A stretch of DNA of 64,000 nt from Pelagicoccus sp. SDUM812002 (lineage in GTDB: Bacteria > Verrucomicrobiota > Verrucomicrobiia > Opitutales > Opitutaceae): positions 1-64,000 of the forward strand of contig NZ_JARXHX010000002.1 of NCBI RefSeq assembly GCF_031127835.1, written 5' to 3'. Positions 54,761 through 64,000 of this stretch are shown here, piece after piece; position 1 is the first letter of the stretch; each line of letters starts with the position of its first letter. Both the position numbers and the translations under genes were made by a program. The notes under the pieces are model-generated. The model did no database searches. It saw only the letters and a program-made list of their open reading frames with translations, and was not told where the DNA came from.

Positions 54761-55570
54761 ATGAAACTTTTCACCGCTTCGGCGAAAGCCGTCCGATCCA
54801 TATTCTCGCACTGGCACCTCACACTCCAACTGGCCGCTCGGAACATTCAAATGCAATACCGTGGGAGCTACCTCGGTGTCGTATGGACACTGCTCTCCCC
54901 GCTGATGATGTTGGGAATATATTCCTTCGTTTTTGGGTATGTATTCAGCGGCTCCTTCGTCAACGAAACACCGCTCCAGCACGCGCTCGGGATTTTCGTC
55001 GGACTCGCTATTCATAACTTTTTTGCCGAAACCATTGTGTTGACGCCCCCTCTCATCCAATCGCATTCGAGCTTCGTCAAAAAAGTAGTCTTTCCACTCG
55101 AAACCCTCGTCATCGCCCGCCTGATAGCTTCACTGCTAACACTTGCCATAAAGTCGGCCTTGATCTTGGCAGCAGCACTCATCATGGGCAACGGAGTGTC
55201 GCTCGCCCACTTTGGCATCCTGGCAATGCTTCCCATCATGTTTCTGATGGCCACGGGCATCGGTATGCTTTTCGCCAGCGTCGGCGTCGTAATTAAGGAC
55301 CTCGGCAACGCGTCCCAATTCCTCTCCATGGCTCTCCTCTTCGGCAGCGCCGTCTTCTATCCGGTCGACAAGATCCCACCCGGTGCTTGGACCTACCTGC
55401 AATTTAACCCATTGGTTTACATGGTGGACGGTATCCGCGACATCGTCCTGTGGAATAAGCCCATGCCGCTCGAAAGCTACGTTGCGCCAGCAATCGCAGC
55501 TGTCATCATTTTCTTGCTAGGGAACTACGTCTTCCAGAAGCTGCGCCCCTCTTTCCCTGACTACCTATGA
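54761..55570 (+). CDS. Polysaccharide ABC exporter, permease subunit (Wzm-like)
   Basis: The protein has 269 residues with six membrane helices. The segments LAARNIQMQYRGSYLGVVWT, LSPLMMLGIYSFVFGYVF and VFYPVDKIPPGAWTYLQFNP match the ABC-2 permeases for O-antigen, teichoic acid or capsule. It overlaps the ATPase gene by ATGA. Together they move a lipid-linked glycan across the inner membrane. Confidence 0.93.
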   Translation: MKLFTASAKAVRSIFSHWHLTLQLAARNIQMQYRGSYLGVVWTLLSPLMMLGIYSFVFGYVFSGSFVNETPLQHALGIFVGLAIHNFFAETIVLTPPLIQSHSSFVKKVVFPLETLVIARLIASLLTLAIKSALILAAALIMGNGVSLAHFGILAMLPIMFLMATGIGMLFASVGVVIKDLGNASQFLSMALLFGSAVFYPVDKIPPGAWTYLQFNPLVYMVDGIRDIVLWNKPMPLESYVAPAIAAVIIFLLGNYVFQKLRPSFPDYL

Positions 55571-56940
55571 GCGAGAGCGAATACGCCGTTAACTGCGAAA
55601 ACGTTTCGAAGGACTACAAGATTTGGCGGGACTCATCTTCTCGCCTTAAGGCACCGGTCTGGGCTCTCTTCCGCCGTGCCTTCGACAACGGCAAAGACGA
55701 CAACCCCTACTACTCCACGTTCTCCGCTCTCAAAGATGTCAGCTTCAAGCTGAAACGAGGCGAGTCCATCGGTATCATTGGACGCAACGGATCGGGAAAG
55801 AGTACCCTCTTGCAAATACTGGCTGGTACGCTCCAACCCACTCGAGGAACCGCAAAAACCCGAGGCCGCGTCGCAGCCCTTCTTGAACTCGGCTCCGGCT
55901 TCAACCCAGAATTTTCTGGACGAGAGAACATCTACCTTTACGCAGCCATCCTCGGCTTCGACAGAAAGAACATCAACGAGAAGCTCCAAGAAATCATCGA
56001 CTTCTCAGAACTCGAGAAATTCATCGATCAACCGCTCAAGACGTACAGCAGCGGCATGACTATTCGCTTGGCCTTTTCGGTTCGCATCCACCTCGAGCCC
56101 GAGATCTTGATCATCGATGAAGCTCTCGCCGTCGGAGACTTCTACTTTGTACAAAAGTGTACCCGCTTCATCCGAGAATTTATTAAAGACAGAACTCTGG
56201 TTCTCGTGACCCACGACCTCTCGTCGGTACAAAATATTTGCGAACGCTGCATCTGGTTGAAAGACGGCGAGATCATGTATGACGGTTCCCCCAAGGTCGC
56301 GGTCGAGCAATATCTAGCATTTTATCATAACGCTGAGAATGGCTCGAAGAACGCCACTGAGATCAACAACCAGCTTAAGTTAACCTATGAGTTAAACGAA
56401 GATCAGCTACACGATCAACGAGAAGAAGAAGCTCTAAAAAACAAACCCAACCAATGGGAAGTGCTGCTGCTTGAGGAACCCAGCGACTCATTCGGAAGTG
56501 GCGAAGGGCATATAGTCGACTGCTTCCTCGAGGATTCCGAGGGTCGACGCCTTTCCGGTGTCGTCGGAGGCGAGATAGTACGATTCACGATAAGAGCTAA
56601 AGCCGGAACGCAAATCGACCTACCTATCCTCGGCTTCAATTTGAAGGACCGTCACGGGCAGTATATTTTTGGAGACAACACTTATCTCTCGAATGCAGAG
56701 CAAAGTTTAAAACTTGAAGCAGAACAAGAAATCACTGCTAGCTTCGAATTTCGTATGCCGATTCTTCACCCCGGCACTTATGCTTTCATTGCCTCATTCT
56801 CTCGCGGTACGCAAGAGTCACACACTCAAATTCAATGGATCCACGAAGCTTTGGTAATCCATTCAAAGTCGCGAATCACCCATCAGGGAATCTGCGGCGT
56901 ACCGATGCACAAGATCGTCACGAGAATACTCCAAGCGTAA
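55567..56940 (+). CDS. Polysaccharide ABC exporter, ATPase subunit with Wzt-type C-terminal domain
   Basis: The protein has 457 residues. The ATPase has Walker A GRNGSGKST, the signature region YSSGMTIRLAFSVR and Walker B EILIIDEALAVGD. After a Glu/Asn-rich linker (~250-300), the last 150 residues form a Wzt-type glycan-binding beta-sandwich (LGFNLKDRHGQYIFGDNTYL). In known systems that domain recognises the finished O-antigen cap before export. It is coupled to the permease gene by ATGA overlap. Confidence 0.93.
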   Translation: MSESEYAVNCENVSKDYKIWRDSSSRLKAPVWALFRRAFDNGKDDNPYYSTFSALKDVSFKLKRGESIGIIGRNGSGKSTLLQILAGTLQPTRGTAKTRGRVAALLELGSGFNPEFSGRENIYLYAAILGFDRKNINEKLQEIIDFSELEKFIDQPLKTYSSGMTIRLAFSVRIHLEPEILIIDEALAVGDFYFVQKCTRFIREFIKDRTLVLVTHDLSSVQNICERCIWLKDGEIMYDGSPKVAVEQYLAFYHNAENGSKNATEINNQLKLTYELNEDQLHDQREEEALKNKPNQWEVLLLEEPSDSFGSGEGHIVDCFLEDSEGRRLSGVVGGEIVRFTIRAKAGTQIDLPILGFNLKDRHGQYIFGDNTYLSNAEQSLKLEAEQEITASFEFRMPILHPGTYAFIASFSRGTQESHTQIQWIHEALVIHSKSRITHQGICGVPMHKIVTRILQA

Positions 56941-56949
56941 ATCTGAATC

Positions 56950-56981
56950 AAAAAAGAGACCAGCCTTGCGACTGGTCTCTT
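56950..56981 (-). terminator. Terminator of the ATP synthase operon, shared with the ABC exporter
   Basis: The perfect 10-bp stem AAGAGACCAG / CTGGTCTCTT has a T-run on the minus strand, after atpC. The plus-strand side may end the exporter transcript. Confidence 0.88.
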
Positions 56982-57005
56982 AGAAAGAATTTAAGCAAAA
57001 GAAGA

Positions 57006-57410
57006 TTACCGCTTCTTTTTCAGCAACTGCTGAATGTTCGCGTATTGGATCGTCGTCTCGAGCTGGGCCAGCTCCTCTGCACTCATCTCCTTCGCGTTCT
57101 TGAGGGCGTCTTGGGCTCGGGCCATTGCCGCTTCGACCTCGTTCACGTTGATATCGGATTCGCTGATGGCGTTTTCCGCCAAGATAGAAACCTTGTCGCC
57201 GATACATTGCGCAAAGCCCTTGCTCACAGCGAGATGGACGACGGTTCCAGAACTGGAAACAGCGATATCACCTGGCTGAAGTTCGGTGAGGAGCGGAATG
57301 TGCCCCGGCATGATCCCGACTTCGCCTGTAGTGGTAGGCATCACGACAGAGTCGATCGTCTCGTCGTACACCTTGCCGTGCGGCGTTACAATTTCTAGTT
57401 GGAGTGACAT
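57006..57410 (-). CDS. atpC: ATP synthase F1 epsilon subunit
   Basis: The protein has 134 residues. The N-terminal beta-barrel shows LEIVTPHGKVYDETIDSVVM and GEVGIMPGHIPLLTELQPGD; a short two-helix C-terminal part (EAAMARAQDALKNAKEMSAE) follows, ending in KKKR. It links the rotor to the c-ring and can regulate hydrolysis. Last gene of the atp operon, followed by a strong terminator. Confidence 0.96.
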   Translation of the reverse strand: MSLQLEIVTPHGKVYDETIDSVVMPTTTGEVGIMPGHIPLLTELQPGDIAVSSSGTVVHLAVSKGFAQCIGDKVSILAENAISESDINVNEVEAAMARAQDALKNAKEMSAEELAQLETTIQYANIQQLLKKKR

Positions 57411-57433
57411 ATCCTACCGGGTGTTGCTCTGGC

Positions 57434-58879
<1,446 letters not shown>

Positions 58880-58891
58880 CTAAAAGTAAGG

Positions 58892-59770
58892 TTAGCCGTT
58901 GGACGCTGTTGCCGCGGCAATTTCGAGGATTTCTTGTGTGATGGCGGCCTGACGGGCCTTGTTGTACTGAAGCGTGAGCCCGTCGAGCAAAGTAGTTGCA
59001 TTGTCCTTAGCGGATTTCATGGCAACCATTCTGGCACTGTGCTCTGAAGCACGCGCGTTGAGCAACGCCTGGTGCGCTTCGCGATTAACGAAGAGTGGAA
59101 GCAAGGAGGAAAGAATCGCTTCGGGGTCTGGTTCGAATTTGAGCATCCGATCGTCCAAGCTTTCTTGATACGGCTCTGCGTCTTTACCCCGGAGTCCGTT
59201 GATCATGTCATCGAGATTGCTAATCGGAAGTAGTTTTCCGAACGAAGCTTCCTGAACCAGCGTATTCACAAAACGGGGATAAAGAATTTCGATAGTGTCG
59301 ATCTCCCCCGCTTCGTATTTTTCGATCATGTATTCGACGATTTGCTTTACCTGAAGGTAAGGTACTTCGTCGGAAACCGAAAATTCGGCGAGTAAATCGA
59401 GCTTGTTACGGCTTACAAACTGAACCGCCTTGCGACCAATCGTCACGTATTTCGCCGCGGTTTTGATCTTCACGATCTCGCGGAAAAGATTGCTGTTGAG
59501 CGCTCCACAAAGTCCCCGGTCTGTGGATACAACGAGGATGCCGCGGGTCTTAACTTCGCGTTCCTCGAAGAACGAATGCTCAATCCCGTCGATACGTCCG
59601 GAGACGTTGGCCAGAACTTCAGCGAGCAGTGCCGCGTAAGCTTGTCCTGAAGACGCATTTTGCTGCGCCTTCTTCATCTTCGAAGCCGCAACAAGCTCCA
59701 TCGCCTTAGTTATCTGGCGAGTGTTCTTGACCGATTTAATGCGGCCGCGGATTTCTTTAGTGCTAGGCAT
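58892..59770 (-). CDS. atpG: ATP synthase F1 gamma subunit
   Basis: The protein has 292 residues. The N-terminal helix is IRGRIKSVKNTRQITKAMEL, the middle has STDRGLCGALNSNLFREI, and the C-terminal helix is LTLQYNKARQAAITQEILEI. These form the coiled-coil rotor shaft. Position between atpA and atpD is canonical. Confidence 0.97.
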   Translation of the reverse strand: MPSTKEIRGRIKSVKNTRQITKAMELVAASKMKKAQQNASSGQAYAALLAEVLANVSGRIDGIEHSFFEEREVKTRGILVVSTDRGLCGALNSNLFREIVKIKTAAKYVTIGRKAVQFVSRNKLDLLAEFSVSDEVPYLQVKQIVEYMIEKYEAGEIDTIEILYPRFVNTLVQEASFGKLLPISNLDDMINGLRGKDAEPYQESLDDRMLKFEPDPEAILSSLLPLFVNREAHQALLNARASEHSARMVAMKSAKDNATTLLDGLTLQYNKARQAAITQEILEIAAATASNG

Positions 59771-59808
59771 CTAGTGAAAGGTTCGCGAGGGTTCTCGACG
59801 AGTCGGGA

Positions 59809-61341
59809 TTAAACGAAGCTTGGCTTCCACTCGTCGTAAGCCTTCTTGAGCTCGGCTTGCAACTCGTCGTCGATCTTCGCCTTGGTGCGTATGCTGGTGA
59901 GGAGAGCTTCCTTGCGGGTTGTGAAGAATTCACGGATGGAATTCGCAGCAGCCACGATCTTGGATGCGTCGATATCGTCGTAGTAGTTGTTCTGGATACC
60001 CCAGAGAACAGCGACCTGCTCTTCGATAGGGAGCGGGTTGAAAGCGGGTTGCTTGAAGAGCTCAACAATGCGGGCACCGCGGTCGAGCTGAGCCTTGGTC
60101 TTCGCATCGAGATCGGAACCGAACTGAGCGAATGCCGCGAGTTCGCGGAACTGAGCGAGCTCTAGCTTGATCTTACCCGCAACTTGCTTAGTCGCCTTGA
60201 TCTGAGCGGCAGATCCAACACGGGAAACGGAAAGACCCACGGAAACCGCCGGACGGATACCTTGGTTAAAGAGGTCGGTTTCGAGGAAGATCTGACCGTC
60301 GGTGATGGAGATCACGTTGGTTGGGATGTATGCGGAAAGGTCACCTGCGAGCGTTTCGATAATAGGAAGCGCGGTGATAGATCCATTTCCATTGTCCTCG
60401 TTGACGCGAGCAGAACGCTCTAGCAGGCGGGAGTGGAGGTAGAATACGTCACCAGGATAGGCTTCGCGACCGGATGGACGCTTGAGGATCAAAGACATTT
60501 GGCGGTAAGCCGCCGCGTGCTTGGAAAGGTCATCGTAAACAATGAGCGCGTCCATGCCGTTGGACATGAACCACTCTGCCATCGCGACACCGGAGTAAGG
60601 TGCGAGATACTGGTCAGCTGCTGCATCCGCGGCGGGAGCAGAAACGAGAATGGTGTACTTGAGAGCGTCCGCGGCTTCGAGTACGCCGAGCGTACGCGCC
60701 ACGTTGGAATTCTTCTGACCGATAACAACGTAAACAGAATATACAGGACGGAAGTTTTCGTCGCCAGAGGCGAGACCAACGTCGTTGATCTTCGCTTGGT
60801 TGATGATCGTGTCGATCGCGATGGTGGTCTTTCCAGTACCGCGGTCGCCGATGATGAGCTCGCGCTGGCCACGACCGATTGGGATCATGGAATCGATCGC
60901 CATGATGCCGGTAGCGAGTGGCTGGTCAACGGACTTACGTTCGATGATACCAGGAGCTATCTTTTCGACAGGATAAGATTCAGTGCTTTCGACCGGGCCC
61001 TTGCCATCTACTGGCTGACCGAGGGCGTTAACAACGCGGCCGAGCAAGCCTTTGCCAACAGGAACCGAAAGGAGCTGACCTGTGCACTTAGCTTCGTCGC
61101 CTGCCTTTAGGTGAGTCGATTCGCCGAGGATAACCACACCCACGGAATCTTCTTCCAAGTTGAGGGCGATCCCGATCGATCCGCCAGGGAACTCGATCAT
61201 TTCGTTGTACATAGCCTCGGAAAGGCCGTCGATTTTGGCAACGCCGTCCGCGATGGTGACGATCTTGCCGGTGTTGCTTTGGACCGTCTTGGTCTGGAGG
61301 TTAGCGATCTGTTGTTCGATTTGCTCGATGACGGAACTCAT
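59809..61341 (-). CDS. atpA: ATP synthase F1 alpha subunit
   Basis: The protein has 510 residues. The nucleotide-binding loop is [20 protein letters not shown], followed by [20 protein letters not shown] and [20 protein letters not shown], then [20 protein letters not shown]. Complete non-catalytic subunit that contributes the arginine to the catalytic site. Confidence 0.98.
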   Translation of the reverse strand: MSSVIEQIEQQIANLQTKTVQSNTGKIVTIADGVAKIDGLSEAMYNEMIEFPGGSIGIALNLEEDSVGVVILGESTHLKAGDEAKCTGQLLSVPVGKGLLGRVVNALGQPVDGKGPVESTESYPVEKIAPGIIERKSVDQPLATGIMAIDSMIPIGRGQRELIIGDRGTGKTTIAIDTIINQAKINDVGLASGDENFRPVYSVYVVIGQKNSNVARTLGVLEAADALKYTILVSAPAADAAADQYLAPYSGVAMAEWFMSNGMDALIVYDDLSKHAAAYRQMSLILKRPSGREAYPGDVFYLHSRLLERSARVNEDNGNGSITALPIIETLAGDLSAYIPTNVISITDGQIFLETDLFNQGIRPAVSVGLSVSRVGSAAQIKATKQVAGKIKLELAQFRELAAFAQFGSDLDAKTKAQLDRGARIVELFKQPAFNPLPIEEQVAVLWGIQNNYYDDIDASKIVAAANSIREFFTTRKEALLTSIRTKAKIDDELQAELKKAYDEWKPSFV

Positions 61342-61387
61342 AGTGTTCTAACGTTTTGAAAGGTGCGTTTTCTGAAAGGAGTGTGAA

Positions 61388-61783
61388 TTAGGAAAGCGTC
61401 GCCTCTAGCTCGTGGAGAGAGCCGGCAACCGAGGAGTCGTAGACGTCGCAGCCGACTCGGACGCGGAGGCCCGCGATGAGGGAGTCGTTTTGGCGAGTGG
61501 TTACGGATATTTTGCGTCCGTAGTGAGCGGAAAACTTGGCCTTGATCGCTTCTATCGCAGAGGAGCTGAGTTCACCGGCATGTTCTACAGCAGCAGTACT
61601 GTTCGCGACTTCGCGTTGCACGAGCTTCAAGTACTCTTTGAGGACGGAAGCGTACTTACGCGGTGGATTTTTTTCCAGATACTGCAAAACTGCTGAAGCA
61701 CGCTCTTCAGAGAACTCGCCGTCCTCCAGAGAGATCTTGAGCAGTCCTTTCGCGTAGTTGATGATTTGCTTGTCGCGTGTCAT
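61388..61783 (-). CDS. atpH: ATP synthase F1 delta subunit, short
   Basis: The protein has 131 residues, about 50 fewer than usual. The C-terminal end is normal (LIAGLRVRVGCDVYDSSVAG then SLHELEATL). The N-terminal six-helix domain that binds the top of alpha appears cut down to ~65 residues (NYAKGLLKISLEDGEFSEER). The start ATG is in the right operon position with no longer in-frame option obvious. It is probably a true lineage variant of the stator subunit. Confidence 0.88.
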   Translation of the reverse strand: MTRDKQIINYAKGLLKISLEDGEFSEERASAVLQYLEKNPPRKYASVLKEYLKLVQREVANSTAAVEHAGELSSSAIEAIKAKFSAHYGRKISVTTRQNDSLIAGLRVRVGCDVYDSSVAGSLHELEATLS

Positions 61784-61807
61784 TGAATTTCGGTTACAGC
61801 CCGAGGG

Positions 61808-62356
61808 TTAAACGAGTGTCGAGCTGGCGCTCTCGGAGTAACGGGCCTTTTCGTCAGAGGAAAGTTCCTTGGAGAGAACCTTGCCTGCTGTCGCGACAAC
61901 GAGTCGGGAAATTTCGCTGCGAGCTTCGGCGAGCATCTGCTTGCGATCGTTTTCAATCTGGAGCTGAGCCTTCCTAGTGATGTCCTCCGCAGCCTTGATG
62001 GCTTCTTGAGCAGACTTATCGATGCGTACTTCAGCCGTTTGGCGAGCTTCCGTCACGATCGTTTTCGCTTCGACGGACGCTTCTTGAAGAATACGTTTCT
62101 TTTCCGCTTCAGCTTCAGCAAGCTTGACCTTCATCTCTTCCGCATACTTGAGGCCGGAATCGATCTTGGATTCACGCTCCTCCATCGTGGCCATCACTGG
62201 CTTGAAAGCGAACTTCCAAAGAACGGTTGCAAGGATCGTGAAGCTGATCGCCTGCATGAGGATGTGGCTCCCATGGATACCAAACGTTTCGACGAGGTTC
62301 GCTGAGTCAGCTGCTTGAGGATCTGCCGCCGCGAGGACTTGGATGAGGTCAGTCAT
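61808..62356 (-). CDS. atpF: ATP synthase Fo b subunit
   Basis: The protein has 182 residues. One membrane helix near residue 33-50 (ILMQAISFTILATVLWKF) is followed by FKPVMATMEERESKIDSGLK and a long charged helix, as in all b subunits. It is the peripheral stalk. Confidence 0.95.
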   Translation of the reverse strand: MTDLIQVLAAADPQAADSANLVETFGIHGSHILMQAISFTILATVLWKFAFKPVMATMEERESKIDSGLKYAEEMKVKLAEAEAEKKRILQEASVEAKTIVTEARQTAEVRIDKSAQEAIKAAEDITRKAQLQIENDRKQMLAEARSEISRLVVATAGKVLSKELSSDEKARYSESASSTLV

Positions 62357-62444
62357 GTTCGTAGAGTGATACGAGAGTAATTGAGAAAATAGCTAAGGCA
62401 CCACCAGCACGAACGCGGATGGTGCCAAAAGTATTCAAGCGGGC

Positions 62445-62651
62445 TTACTGGATGAAGAAGATGGCGAGGATGCCGAGACCTTCTGCTAGAGCCATACCAA
62501 GGATCGCCTGAACGAGGATCTTGCCGGAAGCTCCTGGGTTACGACCCACTGCTTCCGCAGCCTTGAGACCGATGAGGCCTACGCCAATCGCTGCTCCGAG
62601 AGCACCGATACCTGCACCAATGTTACCTGTGATTTCCGCGAGGATGTTCAT
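62445..62651 (-). CDS. atpE: ATP synthase Fo c subunit
   Basis: The protein has 68 residues forming two membrane helices joined by the loop GRNPGAS. The ion-binding Glu lies in ILGMALAEGLGILAIFF. The partner positions used for sodium in Na-type rings (a Gln in helix one, a Ser after the Glu) are Val and Gly here, so the ring is likely proton-coupled. Confidence 0.95.
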   Translation of the reverse strand: MNILAEITGNIGAGIGALGAAIGVGLIGLKAAEAVGRNPGASGKILVQAILGMALAEGLGILAIFFIQ

Positions 62652-62729
62652 TATACGTATTTTTTTTTGTTAGCTATTATATTGCCGCCCACATTTTTTG
62701 TACATGGTCCCGACAACAGATTGTTTACT

Positions 62730-63575
62730 CTAGTGGTGCTCTTCTCCGTCACCATGGTTGCAGATGAGCCCCACATACACGCTAAACAGAAGGATGAAAA
62801 CCAGCGGTTGGACAAACCCAACAATGAGCTCGAGAAAATAGAAAGGGAAGATGAAACCGGTTTGGTGCAGCAAACTCTCGCCGCCATAAATATTGCCGAA
62901 CAAACGCACCGATAGGGTGAGAGGGCGAATGAGTATGGATACCACTTCGATGACACCGACGATGAGAAAGATCGGCCACAATGCCATCCACATGAACTTG
63001 CCCACCTCCTTCTTATCCGCTTTGTTGCCGAAGAGATCCCTGATCAGGACCACTGGTCCATCCGACTTGAGCACAATGAAGAGCCAAGCGATCATGGTAA
63101 CGCCCGCTAGAGCTATCGTTCCATTCCAGTCAGCGTTCGCGGGGCGGATCCATGGCTCGGTCACATGGAAATGACCATCTTCCCCAGTATAACCCATTCC
63201 CACACTGCCCACTCCCGGTAGCAATCCGCTCCAGTTTTGGATAAGGATGTAAAAGAAGAGCCCCAAGATCATGGGTAAGGTCAGTCGAAACGCCTTGCTG
63301 CCAACAATGGGTTTAGTCGTGTCGCGCACGAAACACAGCATCGACTCCACCAAAGCCTGTCCCTTGGACGGTACCATTTTCGGACGGCCCACCATTGCAC
63401 GGATACCAACTATGAGTAGGATCGAAATCACCCAGCTCGTCACCATCGAGTTGGTGACCGGCAGTCCGAATATGTTAAAGAGTTCATTCGCTGCGGGGCT
63501 GACCGCGGCAGATGCATCAGCTACCGGGAGAAGTAGCGCTAGTGATGAGAGGAGAAATGTCTTTTTGCCCGCCAT
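62730..63575 (-). CDS. atpB: ATP synthase Fo a subunit
   Basis: From ATG 63575 the protein has 281 residues and begins MAGKKTFLLSSLALLLPVAD, which looks like a signal or first helix. In-frame ATGs up to 63815 would add a non-conserved 80-residue leader. The key motif RPLTLSVRLFGNIYGGE includes the essential Arg opposite the c-ring. About five to six further helices follow the usual plan. First gene of the operon. Confidence 0.93.
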   Translation of the reverse strand: MAGKKTFLLSSLALLLPVADASAAVSPAANELFNIFGLPVTNSMVTSWVISILLIVGIRAMVGRPKMVPSKGQALVESMLCFVRDTTKPIVGSKAFRLTLPMILGLFFYILIQNWSGLLPGVGSVGMGYTGEDGHFHVTEPWIRPANADWNGTIALAGVTMIAWLFIVLKSDGPVVLIRDLFGNKADKKEVGKFMWMALWPIFLIVGVIEVVSILIRPLTLSVRLFGNIYGGESLLHQTGFIFPFYFLELIVGFVQPLVFILLFSVYVGLICNHGDGEEHH

Positions 63576-63746
63576 AGGTGAAAGAAGGAGAGTTTGTTGT
63601 ACCAGCCTCGAGGGGCCGTCAACTCTGGAAAGACTTTTTACGCCTATTAGGGCAGATTGTAAGTATTTCATTTCATGCCCAGTAAGAAATCTAATACTGA
63701 GAGTAAGTTCTTGGCTTAGCCTTCTAGATCTGAAATTTAGAGTGCA

Positions 63747-63944
63747 ATGGCCAAGGACAATCTTACCAACGCGCTCAGTGGTTTGAAGGAAATCGAGAAG
63801 AAGCGATCTCCCCACAAGGCGGCGAAGAAGCGGCCAGTTAAGCGGGGTCGCCCCAAGGCATTCGATCCATTCTATCTTTTTTGCACGATCCTGGCGGTGA
63901 TGGCAATCGGACTGCAGCTAGTAGCAATTGCAGCCTACGGGTAG
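63747..63944 (+). CDS. Small basic protein with C-terminal membrane helix, unrecognised
   Basis: The protein has 65 residues. A Lys/Arg-rich N-terminal half (KKRSPHKAAKKRPVKRGRPK) precedes one membrane helix (FYLFCTILAVMAIGLQLVAI). It is divergent from the atp operon, where some bacteria keep atpI or atpZ, but shows no match to either. Plausible but unproven as a gene. Confidence 0.5.
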   Translation: MAKDNLTNALSGLKEIEKKRSPHKAAKKRPVKRGRPKAFDPFYLFCTILAVMAIGLQLVAIAAYG

Positions 63945-64000
63945 GTATTCGTGGAATAGTTAGATTATATAATAGTGTAGCGCAGTTTCGTTTCACCTAC

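Overview
The window looks like chromosomal DNA from a Verrucomicrobiota bacterium, probably of the Opitutae (Puniceicoccales-like). This is inferred from the gene types and protein style: an L34/RnpA/YidC cluster without YidD, a TatT-type TRAP lipoprotein, DUF2721, MarC and DUF4112 membrane proteins, a sigma/anti-sigma pair, several glycoside hydrolases and a GAP1-type GTPase-associated operon. No rRNA or taxon-specific marker confirms it. Base composition is moderately GC-rich.

Layout. 1-5.1 kb is an accessory zone built around two tRNA-Glu(UUC) genes. It holds the 3' end of a helix-turn-helix gene, an RHS-repeat remnant that begins exactly at the 3' end of one tRNA, a small membrane protein overlapping the RHS stop, a decayed secreted PPC-domain gene, and a 58-bp duplication of a tRNA 3' end plus terminator. 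5.25-12.3 kb is the most unusual region: a three-gene operon for an FHA-like/zinc-ribbon/P-loop GTPase-like protein, a membrane-anchored GAP1-N2-type protein started by TTG, and a 1001-residue membrane-anchored helical protein overlapping it by ATGA. 12.5-23.8 kb is mixed housekeeping: a chemoreceptor-like gene broken by an in-frame TGA, a GNAT acetyltransferase, purC, a cytochrome c, an Rrf2 regulator, a sulfotransferase, an ArsR regulator, a SHOCT protein, an SMP-30 enzyme, MarC and a Ca/Na antiporter.

23.9-31.8 kb handles beta-glucans and beta-glucosides: GH1, a GMC flavoprotein with its small Tat-exported subunit, GH3, and a secreted GH5 on the other strand. 32-36.4 kb has a solitary Zn/Mn-binding protein and rpmH-rnpA-yidC-yebC. 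36.5-43.4 kb has two unrecognised envelope proteins, a voltage-gated-type ion channel and a secreted S9 peptidase. 43.5-49.2 kb has TRAP components (DctP plus TatT), an ammonium transporter, and an ECF sigma/anti-sigma pair preceded by an exported protein. 49.3-51.8 kb has metX and metW around an unusual V4R/HNOB-like gene. 52.2-56.9 kb is a surface-polysaccharide locus: two glycosyltransferases and a Wzm/Wzt-type ABC exporter. 57-63.6 kb is a complete minus-strand F1Fo ATP synthase operon in canonical order (a-c-b-delta-alpha-gamma-beta-epsilon).

How they work together: the glycoside hydrolases and GMC pair would degrade or oxidise plant or algal glucosides; Amt, TRAP and the metal-binding protein are uptake parts; the Wzm/Wzt locus exports a glycan; the GTPase-like/GAP1 operon is probably a membrane-tethered signalling or conflict system of unknown trigger. 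Every functional call comes from reading motifs by eye; no database search was run.
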